Part shown: piece by piece, positions 33,160 to 46,345 of the stretch
How the letters are laid out: each line of letters begins with the position of its first letter
How positions within the stretch are numbered: the first letter of the stretch is position 1
Assembly (NCBI GenBank): GCA_021234155.1
Contig: JAJEKV010000003.1
Span: 24,524,874 to 24,588,873, forward strand
DNA: 64,000 nucleotides
Direction: 5' to 3'
From: Isoetes taiwanensis
Lineage: Eukaryota; Streptophyta; Lycopodiopsida; Isoetales; Isoetaceae
Notes under the pieces: model-generated
Databases searched by the model: none
What the model was told of the DNA's origin: nothing
What the model saw: only the letters and a program-made list of their open reading frames with translations
Translations under genes and position numbers: made by a program

Positions 33160-33840
33160 TTGATCTTTCATTGGGATGTATTATCATTCTTTTGAGACCA
33201 TTGGATTGTAGAATTTTATCTTTCATTGGGATGTATTATCATTCTTTTGAGACCATTGGATTGTAGAATTTTATGGAGAATATCCCATAAGGGGCACTCT
33301 AGGCATTCCCTCCAAAAGAAGATGGGATCAAATAGCTATGTTTTGACTACACAAATTGACCTCAAAAAAATAATTGCAATGGTAGTCAAACTCCATGATG
33401 CAAACAAGGAAGAGGAATCTTTGAACCGTATATAAAGAAGAGGAATCTCTGAACGTATATAAAGGCTCTCTAAGAAACAATGGTTACTTAAGAAAAATAA
33501 AGGCTCTCTAAGAAACAATGGTTACTTAAGAAAAATTGTAATTGACATGAGACATTCAAGTACATATCATAAATTGAATTGCATGGTTACTTAAGAAAAA
33601 TTGTAATTGACATGAGACATTCTAGTACAGATCATAAATTGAGACATTCTAGTACAGATCATAAATTGAATTGCAACTGCAAGGCTCTCTTAGAAATGAT
33701 GGCTCACAACAAAAACCCCTTTTTTGTGCGTGTGGTGCATAATGGTCAACAACCAATGGCTCACAACAAAAGCCCTTTTTTTGTGCATGTCATGCATAAT
33801 GGTCAACAACCAATGGCTCACAACAAAAGCCCTCTTTTTG
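33160..33840. repeat. Cascade of nested short tandem duplications
   Basis: Successive different units are each duplicated: about 55 bp (33,160-33,270), about 27 bp (33,410-33,465), about 38 bp (33,464-33,540), about 64 bp (33,528-33,655, overlapping the previous one), about 28 bp (33,616-33,668) and about 57 bp in 2.5 copies (33,700-33,838). Copies are almost identical, so the events look recent. Confidence 0.85.
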
Positions 33841-35770
33841 TGGGCTTGGAAGGGCGCATGTAGTGCAGTTTCCCGCTGGCAACACATTTCTTATCATAAC
33901 TTTTGATCCAGAGCTCTGTTTGAGATGATTTTTATTGCTTGGAAAGCTCTCTCTGAGATCTTTTTGATGGTGTATGATATGGATATGTTTGGTTAAGTTA
34001 TCTATGTTAAAACAGCAATTTCTCGGCCGGGTTTGGTAGGCTTTCACATCGCCAGCTGATTCATACAGGATTGCGCTATTGGATATTATTTTATGGCTCA
34101 TTCCGAATGAAGCTTGCAAAAAATTACCATGCATTTTTAGATTTTGAGGCAGTTATTAAGCAAATTCCAAGGCTTCTAGATCCTTGTGCTAACAAGCAGA
34201 AAAGTTTCCCACTTTGGTTTCTCACCACAAGAATCCATGGAGACCAAAGGCTGCTGTTAAATTCCAGTTGAAAAATGTTTGTGTATGGGTGCTGCAAACT
34301 TTATGACTTTCAGAATAATGGAATCAATCCGCTCTATCTTTATGGTAACTTTTACTTATGTTCTATTTGTTTTATTGTGATGAAATTCAAAAGCTACAGG
34401 TGATGAAAGCCTCAAATGAACTAGTTTTTTTCTAGTTTGAATTCTAAAATTTTTGTCACACCGCGCAGGGGGGAGGGGGGGGGGGGCGTCCCTAAGGCCC
34501 CAAGGGGGCCAAAAAAAAAATTTTGCAACACAAACCATTAACATCCAACATATAAAAATTAAATCCCCCAACATATAACAACCATTGACATTAACAACCA
34601 ACACATAACTACCATTGACATTAATTAACACAACCATTGGGTCCAACACATTTAAATTAAAATCCCCCTTAAACCCGCATATTCACGCGGGGGTGACGTA
34701 GGGCAGCGAGAGCCCTCATAATTGTATTTTGCACGTACAAAATCAACACCATATAGTATTCCGCTTGAAATCTTATAGTATTTTGCGAATCTTGTTATAC
34801 AGTATAGCAAATTTTGTACTTGCACACCCCACAAACGAGGAACTTTACGTACGGTTTAGATTAAGGAATAAGGGGTGAATATGCCTATCCAACAGCTCTC
34901 GTTGCCCGGAGTCACCCCCCGTGTGAATATGCACCCAAACCTAAGGGGGTTTAAAATACAATTCCACTAGAAGTCTAAAATATAAGCACGGATAAACAAA
35001 GTGCAGATCAGTGCACATTAGGACTCGAGCAACAAAAAGAAATGTGCAACAACCTTTTGGGTGGTTGAACACTAGTGATCATGAAATAAGAAGAAGCAAA
35101 CATGTTTTGCTCTTCAAAATTCCAACCTAAAAAAAAGAATCATACATCTGCTCATCAAAGTCAGGAAGTATGCTCAATGGAGTGAGGGCTAAAATTCTAT
35201 ATTTCTGCTCGTGGTTAGAGGGCAGTTCTTTATCCACGAAATGAGGTTATATTCTGCATCTATGGGAAGACAAAGCAAACTAAACAAAGCAACTGGCTAT
35301 GGCAGTCAACCAAGTTCGAGCAGCCGATTAGCTACAAATAAGACTCGTTTCACGCCAGATGCCAGATTTGGAGGGTTCCATGTCAAAAAAAGAACCCTAT
35401 TATGAGAAGCTCGTTTTGTTCCTACTAGATTTGTGATGGCAAATAGAGTAAGATGGAGTCCCCACCAATGGTGAACCTAAGAGAAAAACTTCTCTAGGAA
35501 TGTCTACACAAGTTCATTTTCTAAAAAGATTATGTAAACATGTTCTTCAAGATCTATTCAATCTAATTCTATTCTCCTTACTTTCTAAAACTTAATCTAT
35601 TGTCCGCAATTTACCTTCAAAGTCAAGGGGTGCTGACCCCTTAAATGGTGATACCAGAATTTGAATGGTGCATTCATAATGTGTGTTGCAGATCTCCATA
35701 ATGGCGAAGCTATATTTATGTAACGGTGACACCCCAACGATGCTACATCACTACCTTAGTGTTGAAGAGC
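33841..35770. other. Non-coding, nothing recognised
   Basis: It contains a G-rich run (34,468-34,486) and short repeated 'accattgacattaa' words at 34,580-34,640. No gene was supported. Confidence 0.45.
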
Positions 35771-38068
35771 CCTAATTCGGAAACTAGACTCCGAGCCGGT
35801 TCCAACAAGGTAAAGGTCGCCTCAATTGGAGCTCTGGTTGTGGAGATACGTCCAACTGAAGTTCGGGTTCTATTTATAGATCTCTCTGCGACTTTAGCCT
35901 TTTTTAGCATACAGTTGCCTTTTTCCTCAAAATATCTCCTTGCCTTTAATTAGATTATATGACTTATCATATGGATATTATCTATGGCCTTTTTGTGCAA
36001 AATAGTCTGCCCCTTTTGCGTGATCATTGATTCCCCTTGATATCTCTCCAACCAATGGTTCTCGACCCCATCCTAGATATCACAACCTTGCCATAGTTCC
36101 ACAACTTTGCCATATTTTGCCATGCCCCATAACCCTGGCGCCGTGGACCACTCCCCCGTGCTATGACTCCGTATCAGTCCATCCCTTCTTAAAAAGAGAT
36201 CGCCCGCGATCGTCCGAGTACGTTCCAGTTTGGTCCATCCCTTCTCAAGGTGATAGTCCCATGTTCAACGTGCACCTGGAAGTTCCTAGACCCTGCGAAC
36301 TCAAGAATGGTTATATAAGTTATTGTACTTCCACAGTACCTTATACCTATTGGAACCTCCACGTCCCCATTCTTTTAGATCCCTGCAAAACTCTAAAAGC
36401 AGTTATGGATATCCGCGTACTTCCGCAGTACGATATATCCTTGTACCTCCGCGGTGCATTATTATCTTTCGACCTCCGCGGTACTACTTGATTGTACCCC
36501 ACGATACAGTATCTCCACGATACCAATCCACCATGGGTACACACAAGAAATAAAATTCTTATTCTCTATTCCGTATAAAGAAAGTCAACTTACAAACTTT
36601 ACCCATAAGTCTGTTCCATAGGAAATAATTTGAGATTCCGCATCCAAATTTTAGCATCCATGTCCTTGACAGCTTGTCCGTAAAGTGTCTTCCCCAATGC
36701 TTACTTCCCAATGCTTAACACTAAGCAAACCTGCAAACAAGGTCAAGTGTTAGTATGACTTCCAAAGTCAAATATGTATACCACAGCCAGCCGGCCTTTC
36801 AGATCACCACGATCTGACTCTGCAAACCCAAGCAAAACGCTTTTATTTATTCCACAACCCCCAAAGGATTATAGAAATTTCCCCAATAACCCGAACTCAT
36901 TCTCAACAAGTCGTCCCATACGCTTCGAGCATTCTCCACGAAAGCACCGAGCTTTCTCTGCTACTGATGCTCCAGCTTCACTTGTTGCAGCAGTCACAAA
37001 TCCTCCTTACTTGGACTCCACGTTCCAAGGATTCGCCAAGATTCGCCAGTTCACTCATATACTTGGCTCCCAACACACCTTTTTGACGAAGTTCAACCCA
37101 ACTGTACTTGCAACACAAACTTGCAAGATTTTTGGTGTGTCGCAGCCTTAGAGTATAATAACACCACTAGTTCCATCTTCTTTGATTCAAATCCAAAGCA
37201 GAAATTCAAAGTCTCGGTGATGTTTCCATAGCCTATAGATTCCTAAAAGAATCGCAAACTTCCGCTCTGATACCACTTGATACGATTCATTGTTTATTGG
37301 AAATTAAACAGCTGAACAACGACATCTTATTTGAGGAATAAGATCCAAGAACGTCATATATATCACAGACAAATACATTGATGAGCACGTTTAACCACCC
37401 AACCGGGTCCACAAGGTTATTGCAATCATCTGGCAACTGGCTCAGCAAACAGTATCTAGCTACTCTGCGTAGACCATTAGCAAACAATATCTGGCTACTC
37501 CGCGTAGACCATGAGCAAAGACTCAATCCATAGCTACTCCACGTAGACCACAGATAAGAAAATAATTGCAAATCTGCAGAGTCACTGTAGCAGTTATTTG
37601 TGACCCCATGTCACCTTTTCGGCCATTACTCCCTCATACAGATGAACTAGGATATGTGCCACCTTAATTCGGAAACTAGACTCCGAGGCGGTTCCAACAA
37701 GGTAAAGGTCACCTCAATTGGAGCTCTGGTTGTGGAGATATGTCCAACTGAAGTTTAGGTTCTATTTATAGATCTCTCTGCGACTTTAGCCTTTTTTAGC
37801 AGACAGTTGCCTTTTTCCTCAAAATATCTCCTTGCCTTTAATTAGATTATATGACTTATCATATGGATATTATCTATGGCCTTTTTGTGCAAAATAGTCT
37901 GCCCCTTTTGCGCGATCATTGATTCCCCTTGATATCTCTCCAACCAATGGTTTTCGACCCCATCCTAGATATCACAACCTTGCCATAGTTCTACAACTTT
38001 GCCATATTTTGCCATGCCCCATAACCCTGGCGCCGTGGACCACTCCCTCGTGCTATGACTCCGTATCA
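35771..38068 (-). mobile_element. X1: coding-poor LTR element, left LTR truncated
   Basis: Minus-strand element with 5' LTR at 37,291-38,068 (778 bp) and the remaining part of the 3' LTR at 35,771-36,176. The LTR ends are TG...CA (minus: TGATACGG...AATAAACA). The primer site TGGTATCAGAGC (initiator Met tRNA type) lies at 37,264-37,275 on the minus strand. A purine tract precedes the 3' LTR. The internal region is only about 1.1 kb and has no gag or pol motif. Confidence 0.85.
36325..36523. repeat. Cluster of six quasi-palindromes in X
   Basis: Six 14-15-mers of the form GTACxTCCrCrGTAC: 36,325-36,339; 36,417-36,431; 36,443-36,457; 36,470-36,484; 36,494-36,507; 36,509-36,523. All lie in the internal region near the 3' LTR. 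X3 keeps the set (about 50,860-51,060); X2 has several damaged. Confidence 0.8.
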
Positions 38069-38159
38069 GAATATGGGATTATTCAGTAAATGTAAGTTAT
38101 TTTTTTTCGACCTCTCCACCACTGCTGTGTTGCCACGTGGCTCTAATTCTTTTAGGGAA

Positions 38160-38320
38160 TGTTTGGCTCAATCGGGTTTTTTTTTTTTTTTTTTTTTTAC
38201 CACACATTCTCAGTTTTTTACCTCACCTTCTAAACTTTTTACCTAACATTCTAAATTTCACCTTACATTCTAAACTTTTTACCTAGCATTCAAAATTTCA
38301 CCTTACATTCTTAGTGAAAT
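38160..38320. repeat. T-run and short tandem repeats in the array spacer
   Basis: A T-run of about 21 followed by recurring words 'cattctaaactttttaccta' and 'cattctaaatttcacctta' with a period of about 20/40 bp. Equivalent tracts at about 45,451-45,580 and 52,670-52,790 have T-runs of different lengths. Confidence 0.75.
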
Positions 38321-38975
38321 CAATCAAAAACAAGTTATCTGCTTCGAAATTTCTGAGAAAAACCTTCATTTCATTGATACAAGAGTTACAACAGTGCAGA
38401 CCAACACTAGATCACACAAGTTAAAGAGGTCCATAGATCAGAAAATCATCATTAGATAAAAATACAGAACAAAGTTGTAAAATGGTCGCTGATCAAAAAT
38501 CAGTTCCAACTCCAAACCTAACTTTTCATCATATTCTGTATGAAATCCCTAAAACTTGCCAAGAAGCCGGAAAACTCGCAAAAAAGCTCGAAAAACCTCC
38601 AGAACTCGTTAAGAAACTGTAGAACTCGGCAACAACCTCAGAAACTCGACAAGAGCTGTCGCCACACCAGCTGCAAGCGAGATTTATCAAATGCAAGAAA
38701 ATCTAACAAAAAACATAAAAATGGATCGATGATCATCTCCATAACACCCTAGCACCTACAAAATTCATGTAGCGCCATCAAAAAACGTTTCAAAATGCCT
38801 CAGCGCCCTCAAAAATGGCCTGACGCCGTTCAGAACGCCATAGCCATGGCCTGACACCGTTCAGAATGGAAGAGAAAAAAAATGGTCCGTCCAATTTTTT
38901 TTTCAATAAAGATTTCCACGTCATCTCCAAGTGGATGACGTGTCGGAAAGAATGACAGCTTAACATTCACGTTAC

Positions 38976-39081
38976 AAGAATGGCCCCACGGCCTAAATTT
39001 CGTGGGGTCAACATTCGCCTCCGCGCTGCCGCGCGTCGGCAAATGTTTCCCCCACAGAATTTAGGCCGTGGGGCCATTCTT
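38976..39081. other. Long GC-rich hairpin, copy 1
   Basis: Arms of about 42 bp (38,976-39,018 and 39,040-39,081) pair with few mismatches; the outer 24 bp (AAGAATGGCCCCACGGCC...) are perfect. The loop is GC-rich and can fold further. It is a MITE-like or small-RNA-like hairpin, with no target duplication seen. Confidence 0.8.
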
Positions 39082-39894
39082 ATATACAAAAATCATTCAA
39101 GCTTACAATTCCCGTTTTAAGAACGAAATCGTCATTATTCGAGCTTTTGTAGGAAACAAAGCCGCTCAAGGACTCCATTATCCATGGCGACATGGCTATG
39201 GCCACAACATGAAAGTCAAATGACTCATTTTTTGCCTTGCGTTGAAACAACGCAGGGAACTATTTCATCATGCCATCCACGGCACGACTGTTGAGGTCCC
39301 AAAATGGTTATGGTTGAAGTTGTTTCCTGCTGAATGGAAGGTCCACCTAACCGCGATGATGCAGCAGCTGGGAAATCTCGGGTAAAAATTGCAGTTTTTT
39401 ATTTAAATGACTGTTGGGTCAGCGAGCTCAGTAGTGATTTTGCCTCTGTAGGAATTTTCGTCCATGTGAGTCCTACATATGGTGGAATAGGGATTTCCGC
39501 CTTGGGAAGAATGGCTCTGGCGTTCAAGCTGTACGGTTTAAAACCCTTGGTTCCCTAAAATAAATAAATAGAGAATATTCCAAAAATTTCCATCAAATTA
39601 TATGCTAGGTAACTGCCATTGATCTGACATGTTTGTGGCATTCAATTGCAATTTAAGTGACATCTATATGACATGGTTTTATTGTCTATGTGCTACTAAG
39701 TGGCATACGTTGTGACATCCAAGTGTGTTTGAAATGACATGTATTCTACATGTATGTGTGGTGTTCCCTGGCTCAAACGCCATTCATTTGACATGCTCAA
39801 ATGCATTCATATGATATATACCGTGATGTGTATATGTGTTGGTTGGCGGAGGTTGTACCATTTAAGTGCATGTGTATGATAATCGTGATATTTT

Positions 39895-42134
39895 TGTTAG
39901 AAATGTGATATTGAGTTCATTGCATAATTAGAATAAGTGTTGAGAAATGAGCAGAAGTATCTGACTATTAATTATACAGGGAACCATTGAAACATATCTG
40001 ATCAAAGAAGATATGAGTTATGAAAGTGCGGGTTGATTCATGTTCATGCACTCCTTGGTATATGGTTGAAGTTGGATCTAGGTTCCATATTGACCTAGGT
40101 TTATATGGTTAAGGTTAAGAGAAAGGTTAATGGTTTAAGACCATTATATTATATTGAACCGAGACCATTGAGACCATTGAATTATAATGGTCATTGTTTA
40201 TAAGCATGTAAATAACAGATAAGATCGAAGACTAGACGGCAAGGTGGCAAATTTAGAAAATTGTTAAACGGACGAATCGACAGCCTAAACCGCTATGAAG
40301 AACCTGATAAAGATGAATCATTCCCTGTAAAATAACTATATAGATACACAGCATTCGATTTGATCTCTCATGGAGGAAATTGAATGAAGAAAGATGTTTT
40401 GATGATTGCATTGCTACAGTGTACAAAGGCCTTTGCTACAGTAATATATTCAATACCATTGCTACAGTGGTTTGTCTAAGATTATTTTCAAAGGTTCATG
40501 TTGATTGTTAAAGCTAGAAATTGCATTGCAAGTCATTAAGGTTGTTCATGTGATTGCTCTATTGTGGATTTATAAGGATCAAAGCAAGTAAACTCTAATA
40601 TCTGGTATCAGAGCTTGGTTGTTTGTGGTTGCCAGAATGTCTAGCAGGTTTGGATCGAGTTTGTTGAGCAATGTTGATGTGTAGAAGGGAGGTCTAGGCT
40701 TTCAAGTCTGGAAGGATGCCATAACTCATATTCTAGAGGTGGAAGACCTCTGGGATTTGGTGGATCCTGGTAATGTGTCATTGACAAACACCATTGTCAG
40801 GACAAGTGCAAGGGCAGACTCTGAAGGATCATCTATAAATCCTGAAAATGCAGGTGCCAGCACTGGTGAAGTGAACTCTAGGGCGTCTGTTGAAGGAGGA
40901 ACAAGTGCCAAAGCTGAAAAAACTGAGTATGCAAGGATTAAAGAAGCTCAAGGGATAATAACCTCAAAGGTAAGTCCCACTATAAGGTTGAAGTTAAGAA
41001 ATAAATCTCGAAAGGAAATGTGGATCTATTTTCTTAAGCATTTTGAGGAGAAAACGTTCTCACAAATTGACTTGTTGGATAAAGAACTTAGAAAACTCAA
41101 AATACAAGAAGATGAAGATATTTCTGAGTTTTTTAACAGGTTCGATAATATTGTGGCTGATTTGGGAGGAGCTGGAGTGGATCTAACAGAAAGGTACCAA
41201 GTTTTGACTATTGTTTCATGGTTGAGAAGGTTTTTGGACAAAACACATTGAATTGAACATTCATTTTATCAGGGATCTAGCTTCCAAGAAATATATTCAA
41301 ATGGCGTATGTAAATACAGGAGAACAGGTTGTAGATATATTCACCAAGGGATTACCAGAAGGAAAATTCTTGCAGTTCAGAGATGATCTCAAGGTTTTAT
41401 AATTATGCAATGAAGGAGGAATGTTAGAAATGTGATATTGAGTTCATTGCATAATTAGAATAAGTGTTGAGAATTGAGCAGAAGTATCTGACTATTAATT
41501 ATACAGGGGAACCATTGAAACATATACAGTCAGAAGATATGAGTTATGAAAGTGCCAGGTTGATTCATGCTCATGCACTCCTTGGTATATGGTTGAAGTT
41601 GGATCTAGGTTACATATTGACCTAGGTTTATATGGTTAAGGTTAAGAGAAAGGTTAATGGTTTAAGACCATTATATTATATTGAACCGAGACCATTGAGA
41701 CCATTGAATTATAATGGTCATTGTTTATAAGCATGTAAATAACAGATAAGATCGAAGACTAGGCGGCAAGGTGGCAAATTTAGAAAACTGTTAAACGGCC
41801 CGAATCGGCTGCCCTAAACCGTCGTGGAAGAACCCCGATAAAGATGAATCATTCCTGTAAAAATAACTATATAGATACACGAAAGATTCGATTTGATCTC
41901 TCATGGAGGAAATTGAATGAAGAAAGATATTTTATGATTGCATTGCTATAGTGTACAAAGACCTTTGCTACTGAGAATATATTCGATACCATTGCTACAG
42001 TGGTTTGTCTAAGATTATTTTCAAAGGTTCATGTTAATTGTTAAAGCTAGAAATTGCATTGCAAGTCATTAAGGTTGTTTATGTGATTGCTCTATTGTGG
42101 ATTTATAAGGATCAAAGCAAGTTAAACTCTAATA
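39895..42134 (+). mobile_element. Y1: internally deleted Ty1/copia element
   Basis: LTRs at 39,895-40,600 and 41,422-42,134 (706 and 713 bp), with ends TGTTAGA...TCTAATA. The target duplication is ATTTT (39,890-39,894 and 42,135-42,139). The primer site TGGTATCAGAGC is at 40,603-40,614, and the purine tract GAAGGAGGAA ends at 41,421. Only 0.82 kb lies between the LTRs, against about 4 kb or more in a full copia element. Confidence 0.92.
40637..41402 (+). pseudogene. Y1 gag fused by deletion to the pol C-terminus
   Basis: The copia gag starts with ATG at 40,637 (MSSRFGSSLLSNVDV) and meets TAG at 40,682-40,684. It then continues in frame through FQVWKDAITHILEVEDLWDL to 41,251, with the typical copia gag block (FEEKTFSQIDLLDKELRKLK ... 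DISEFFNRFDNIVADL). Near 41,235 it is joined, in another frame, to the last part of copia RNase H: KHIELNIHFIRDLASKKYIQ ... VVDIFTKGLPEGKFLQF, ending at TAA 41,400-41,402. Protease, integrase, RT and most of RNase H are deleted. Lacking enzymes, the element could only have moved with help from a complete relative. The in-frame TAG is shared by all three copies, so it predates the array. Confidence 0.87.
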
Positions 42135-42668
42135 ATTTTTATATGTCATTGCCATAAACCAATGAGAGTACTCAGAAGGCTAGCATTGCCTTTGTAAGTT
42201 ATGGCATGGACTTATACTGCCCCATTTTGAATTTGAGGCCTCTGCTACTACCAAAAAAGAGATTTAGAATGAGCTTAGAAGATCTGCAAAAACAAGAGAT
42301 GTTGAAAGCAAGAGATCTGCAAATTTAAGGGATCTGCAAAAACAGGGGATTTGCAAGTTGAAGCTTCAGTAATAATAGATGGTTGCTGCAAATCTGCGAA
42401 GAAAGAGGTGAGTTCTAAAATATTACCTAAGAGTTTCAAAGCCCTTTACTCTAGCTCTGTTATATGAAGAAACATTGAATCATGCAAAAGGCTGCATCGA
42501 TGCTCTGAACGGACTAGAAGATCTTCAAATGCAAGATTTAATCGGCATCAAGGCCCCTGTTTTGCCTGGCATTTGAGACCCTCAGCTCCACTGGCTAGCA
42601 ACAACAAACGCATTTCAGACTCCTGGCTCCCTCAGATCACATCAGGAAATGCCGGCGGAAGGAATCAT

Positions 42669-45342
42669 TGTTTATTGGAAATTAAACAGCTGAACAATGA
42701 CATCTTATTTGAGGAACAAGATCCAAGAACGTCATATATATCACAGACAAATACATTGATGAGCACGTTTAACCACCCAACTGGGTCCACAAGGTTATGG
42801 CAATCATCTGGCAACTGGCTCAGCAAACAGTATCTAGCTACTCCGCGTAGACCATGAGCAAACAATATCTGGCTACTCCGCGTAGACCATGAGCAAAGAC
42901 TCAATCCATAGCTACTCCACGTAGACCACAGATCAGAAAATAATTGCAAATCTGCAGAGTCGTTGTAGCAGTGATTTGTGACCCCTTGTCACCTTTTCAA
43001 CCATTACTCCCTCATACGGATGAACTAGGATATGTGCCCCCTAATTCGGAAACTAGACTCCGAGCCGGTTCCAACAAGGTAAAGGTCGCCTCAATTGGAG
43101 CTCTGGTTGTGGAGATACGTCCAACTGAAGTTCAGGTTCTATTTATAGATCTCTCTGCGACTTTAGCCTTTTTTAGCATACAGTTGCCTTTTTCCTCAAA
43201 ATATCTCCTTGCCTTTAATTAGATTATATGACTTATCATATGGATATTATCTATGGCCTTTTTGTGCAAAATAGTCTGCCCCTTTTGCGTGATCATTGAT
43301 TCCCCTTGATATCTCTCCAACCAATGGTTCTCGACCCCATCCTAGATATCACAACCTTGCCATAGTTCCACAACTTTGCCATATTTTGCCATGCCCTATA
43401 ACCCTGGCGCCGTGGACCACTCCCCCGTGCTATGACTCCGTATCAGTCCATCCCTTCTTAAAAAGAGATCGCCCGCGATCGTCCGAGTACGTTCCAGTTT
43501 GGTCCATCCCTTCTCAAGGTGATAGTCCCATGTTCAACGTGCACCTGGAAGTTCCTAGACCCTGCGAACTCAAGAATGGTTATATAAGTTATTGTACTTC
43601 CACAGTACCTTATACCTATTGGAACCTCCCGCCCCCATTCTTTTAGATCCCCGCAAAACTCTAAAAGCGGTTATGGATATCGCGTACTTCGCGATCACGA
43701 TATATCCTTGTACCTCCATGTGCATTATTATCTTCATTACCTCCGCGGTACTACTTGATTGTACCCCACGATACAGTATCTCCACGATGCCAATCCACCA
43801 TGGGTACACACAAGAAATAAAATTCTTATTCTCTATTCCGTATAAAGAAAGTCAACTTACAAACTTTACCCATAAGTCTGTTCCATAGGAAATAATTTGA
43901 GATTCCGCATCCAAATTTTAGCATCCATGTCCTTGACAAATGACTTGTCCAGTAAAAGTGTCTTCCCCAATGCTTACTTCCCAATGCTTAACACTAAGCA
44001 AACCACGCAAACAAGGTCAAGTGTTAGTATGACTTCCAAAGTCAAATATGTATACCACAGCCAGCCGGCCTTTCAGATCACCACGATCTGACTCTGCAAA
44101 CCCAAGCAAAACGCTTTTATTTATTCCACAACCCCCAAAGGATTATAGAAATTTCCCCAATAACCCGAACTCATTCTCAACAAGTCGTCCCATACGCTTC
44201 GAGCATTCTCCACGAAAGCACCGAGCTTTCTCTGCTACTGATGCTCCAGCTTCACTTGTTGCAGCAGTCACAAATCCTCCTTACTTGGACTCCACGTTCC
44301 AAGGATTCGCCAAGATTCGCCAGTTCACTCATATACTTGGCTCCCAACACACCTTTTTGACGAAGTTCAACCCAACTGTACTTGCAACACAAACTTGCAA
44401 GATTTTTGGTGTGTCGCAGCCTTAGAGTATAATAACACCACTAGTTCCATCTTCTTTGATTCAAATCCAAAGCAGAAATTCAAATTCTCGGTGATGTTTC
44501 CATAGCCTATAGATTCCTACAAGAATCGCAAACTTCCGCTCTGATACCACTTGATACGATTCATTGTTTATTGGAAATTAAACAGCTGAACAACGACATC
44601 TTATTTGAGGAATAAGATCCAAGAACGTCATATATATCACAGACAAATACATTGATGAGCACGTTTAACCACCCAACCGGGTCCACAAGGTTATGGCAAT
44701 CATCTGGCAACTGGCTCAGCAAACAGTATCTAGCTACTCTGCGTAGACCATGAGCAAACAATATCTGGCTACTCCGCGTAGACCATGAGCAAAGACTCAA
44801 TCCATAGCTACTCCACGTAGACCACAGATCAGAAAATAATTGCAAATCTGCAGACTCGCTGTAGCAGTTATTTGTGACCCCATGTCATCTTTTCGGCCAT
44901 TACTCCCTCATACAGATGAACTAGGATATGTGCCGCCTCAATTCGGAAACTAGACTCCGAGGCGGTTCCAACAAGGTAAAGGTCACCTCAATTGGAGCTC
45001 TGGTTGTGGAGATATATCCAACTGAAGTTTAGGTTCTATTTATAGATCTCTCTGCGACTTTAGCCTTTTTTAGCAGACAGTTGCCTTTTTCCTCAAAATA
45101 TCTCCTTGCCTTTAATTAGATTATATGACTTATCATATGGATATTATCTATGGCCTTTTTGTGCAAAATAGTCTGCCTCTTTTGCGCGATCATTGATTCC
45201 CCTTGATATCTCTCCAACCAATGGTTTTCGACCCCATCCTAGATATCACAACCTTGCCATAGTTCTACAACTTTGCCATATTTTGCCATGCCCCATAACC
45301 CTGGCGCCGTGGACCACTCCCTCGTGCTATGACTCCGTATCA
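42669..45342 (-). mobile_element. X2: coding-poor LTR element, complete
   Basis: LTRs at 42,669-43,445 and 44,565-45,342 (777 and 778 bp). Primer site at 44,538-44,549 on the minus strand, and a purine tract (AAGAAGGGATGGAC) next to the 3' LTR. The internal region is about 1.1 kb with no recognisable protein in sense. A GAAT word lies close to both outer ends (three bases away on the left, adjacent on the right), a possible short target duplication. The size fits a large TRIM or small LARD. Confidence 0.87.
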
Positions 45343-46239
45343 GAATATGGGATTATTCGTAAATGTAAGCTGTTATTTTTTCTGACCTCTCCACCACTGC
45401 TGTGTTGCCACGTGGCTCTAATTCTTTTAGGGAATGTTTGGCTCAATCGGGTTTTTTTTTTTTTTTTACCACACATTCTCAGTTTTTTACCTCACCTTCT
45501 AAACTTTTTACCTAACATTCTAAATTTCACCTTACATTCTAAACTTTTTACCTAGCATTCAAAATTTCACCTTACATTCTTAGTGAAATCAATCAAAAAC
45601 AAGTTATCACACTGAAATTTACAGTAAAAACCTTCATTTCATTGATACAAGAGTTACAACAGTGCAGACCAACACTAGATCACACAAGTTAAAGAGGTCC
45701 ATAGATCAGAAAATCATCATTAGATAAAAATACAGAACAAAGCTGTAAAATGGTCGCTGATCAAAAATCAGTTCCAACTCCAAACCTAACTTTTCATCAT
45801 ATTCTGTATGAAATCCCTAAAACTTGCCAAGAAGCCGGAAAACTCGCAAAAAAGCTCGAAAAACCTCGAACTTCGTTAAGCGTAGAACTTCGGCAACAAC
45901 CTCAGAAACTCGACAAGAGCTGTCGCCACACCAGCTGCAAGCGAGATTTATCAAATGCAAGAAAATCTAACAAAAAACATAAAAATGGATCGATGATCAT
46001 CTCCATAACACCCTAGCACCTTCAAAATTCATGTAGCGCCATCAAAAAACGTTTCAAAATGCCTCAGCGCCTTTCAAAATGGCCTGGCGCCGTTCAGAAC
46101 GCCATAGCCATGGCCTGACACCGTTCAGAATGGAAGAGAAAAAAAATGGTCCGTCCAATTTTTTTTTCAATAAAGATTTCCACGTCATCTCCAAGTGGAT
46201 GACGTGTCGGAAAGAATGACAGCTTAACATTCGCGTTAC

Positions 46240-46345
46240 AAGAATGGCCCCACGGCCTAAATTTCGTGGGGTCAACATTCGCCTCCGCGTTGCCGCGCGT
46301 CGGCAAATGTTTCCCCCACAGAATTTAGGCCGTGGGGCCATTCTT
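46240..46345. other. Long GC-rich hairpin, copy 2
   Basis: The equivalent of 38,976-39,081 in the second unit; both arms are retained. Confidence 0.8.

Noticed and set aside
33160-33840. CRISPR-like array
   Set aside because: The repeats are contiguous tandem duplications of varying length without spacers, in a eukaryotic context.
35771-36176. Left X1 LTR as a complete LTR
   Set aside because: It lacks the first ~370 bp seen in the other X LTRs; the array starts inside it.
36027-36491. 154-residue plus-strand ORF repeated in each array unit (also near 43,296 and 50,564)
   Set aside because: Antisense to the X element and spanning its LTR/internal border; repeated only because the unit is repeated.
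36774-37151. 125-residue plus-strand ORF conserved in three units
   Set aside because: Conservation is explained by recent tandem duplication; it lies antisense inside X and has no domain.
42665-42949. 94-residue minus-strand ORF in X LTRs
   Set aside because: Lies within an LTR and contains short repeated GTAGACCATGAGC-type words; no evidence of a protein.
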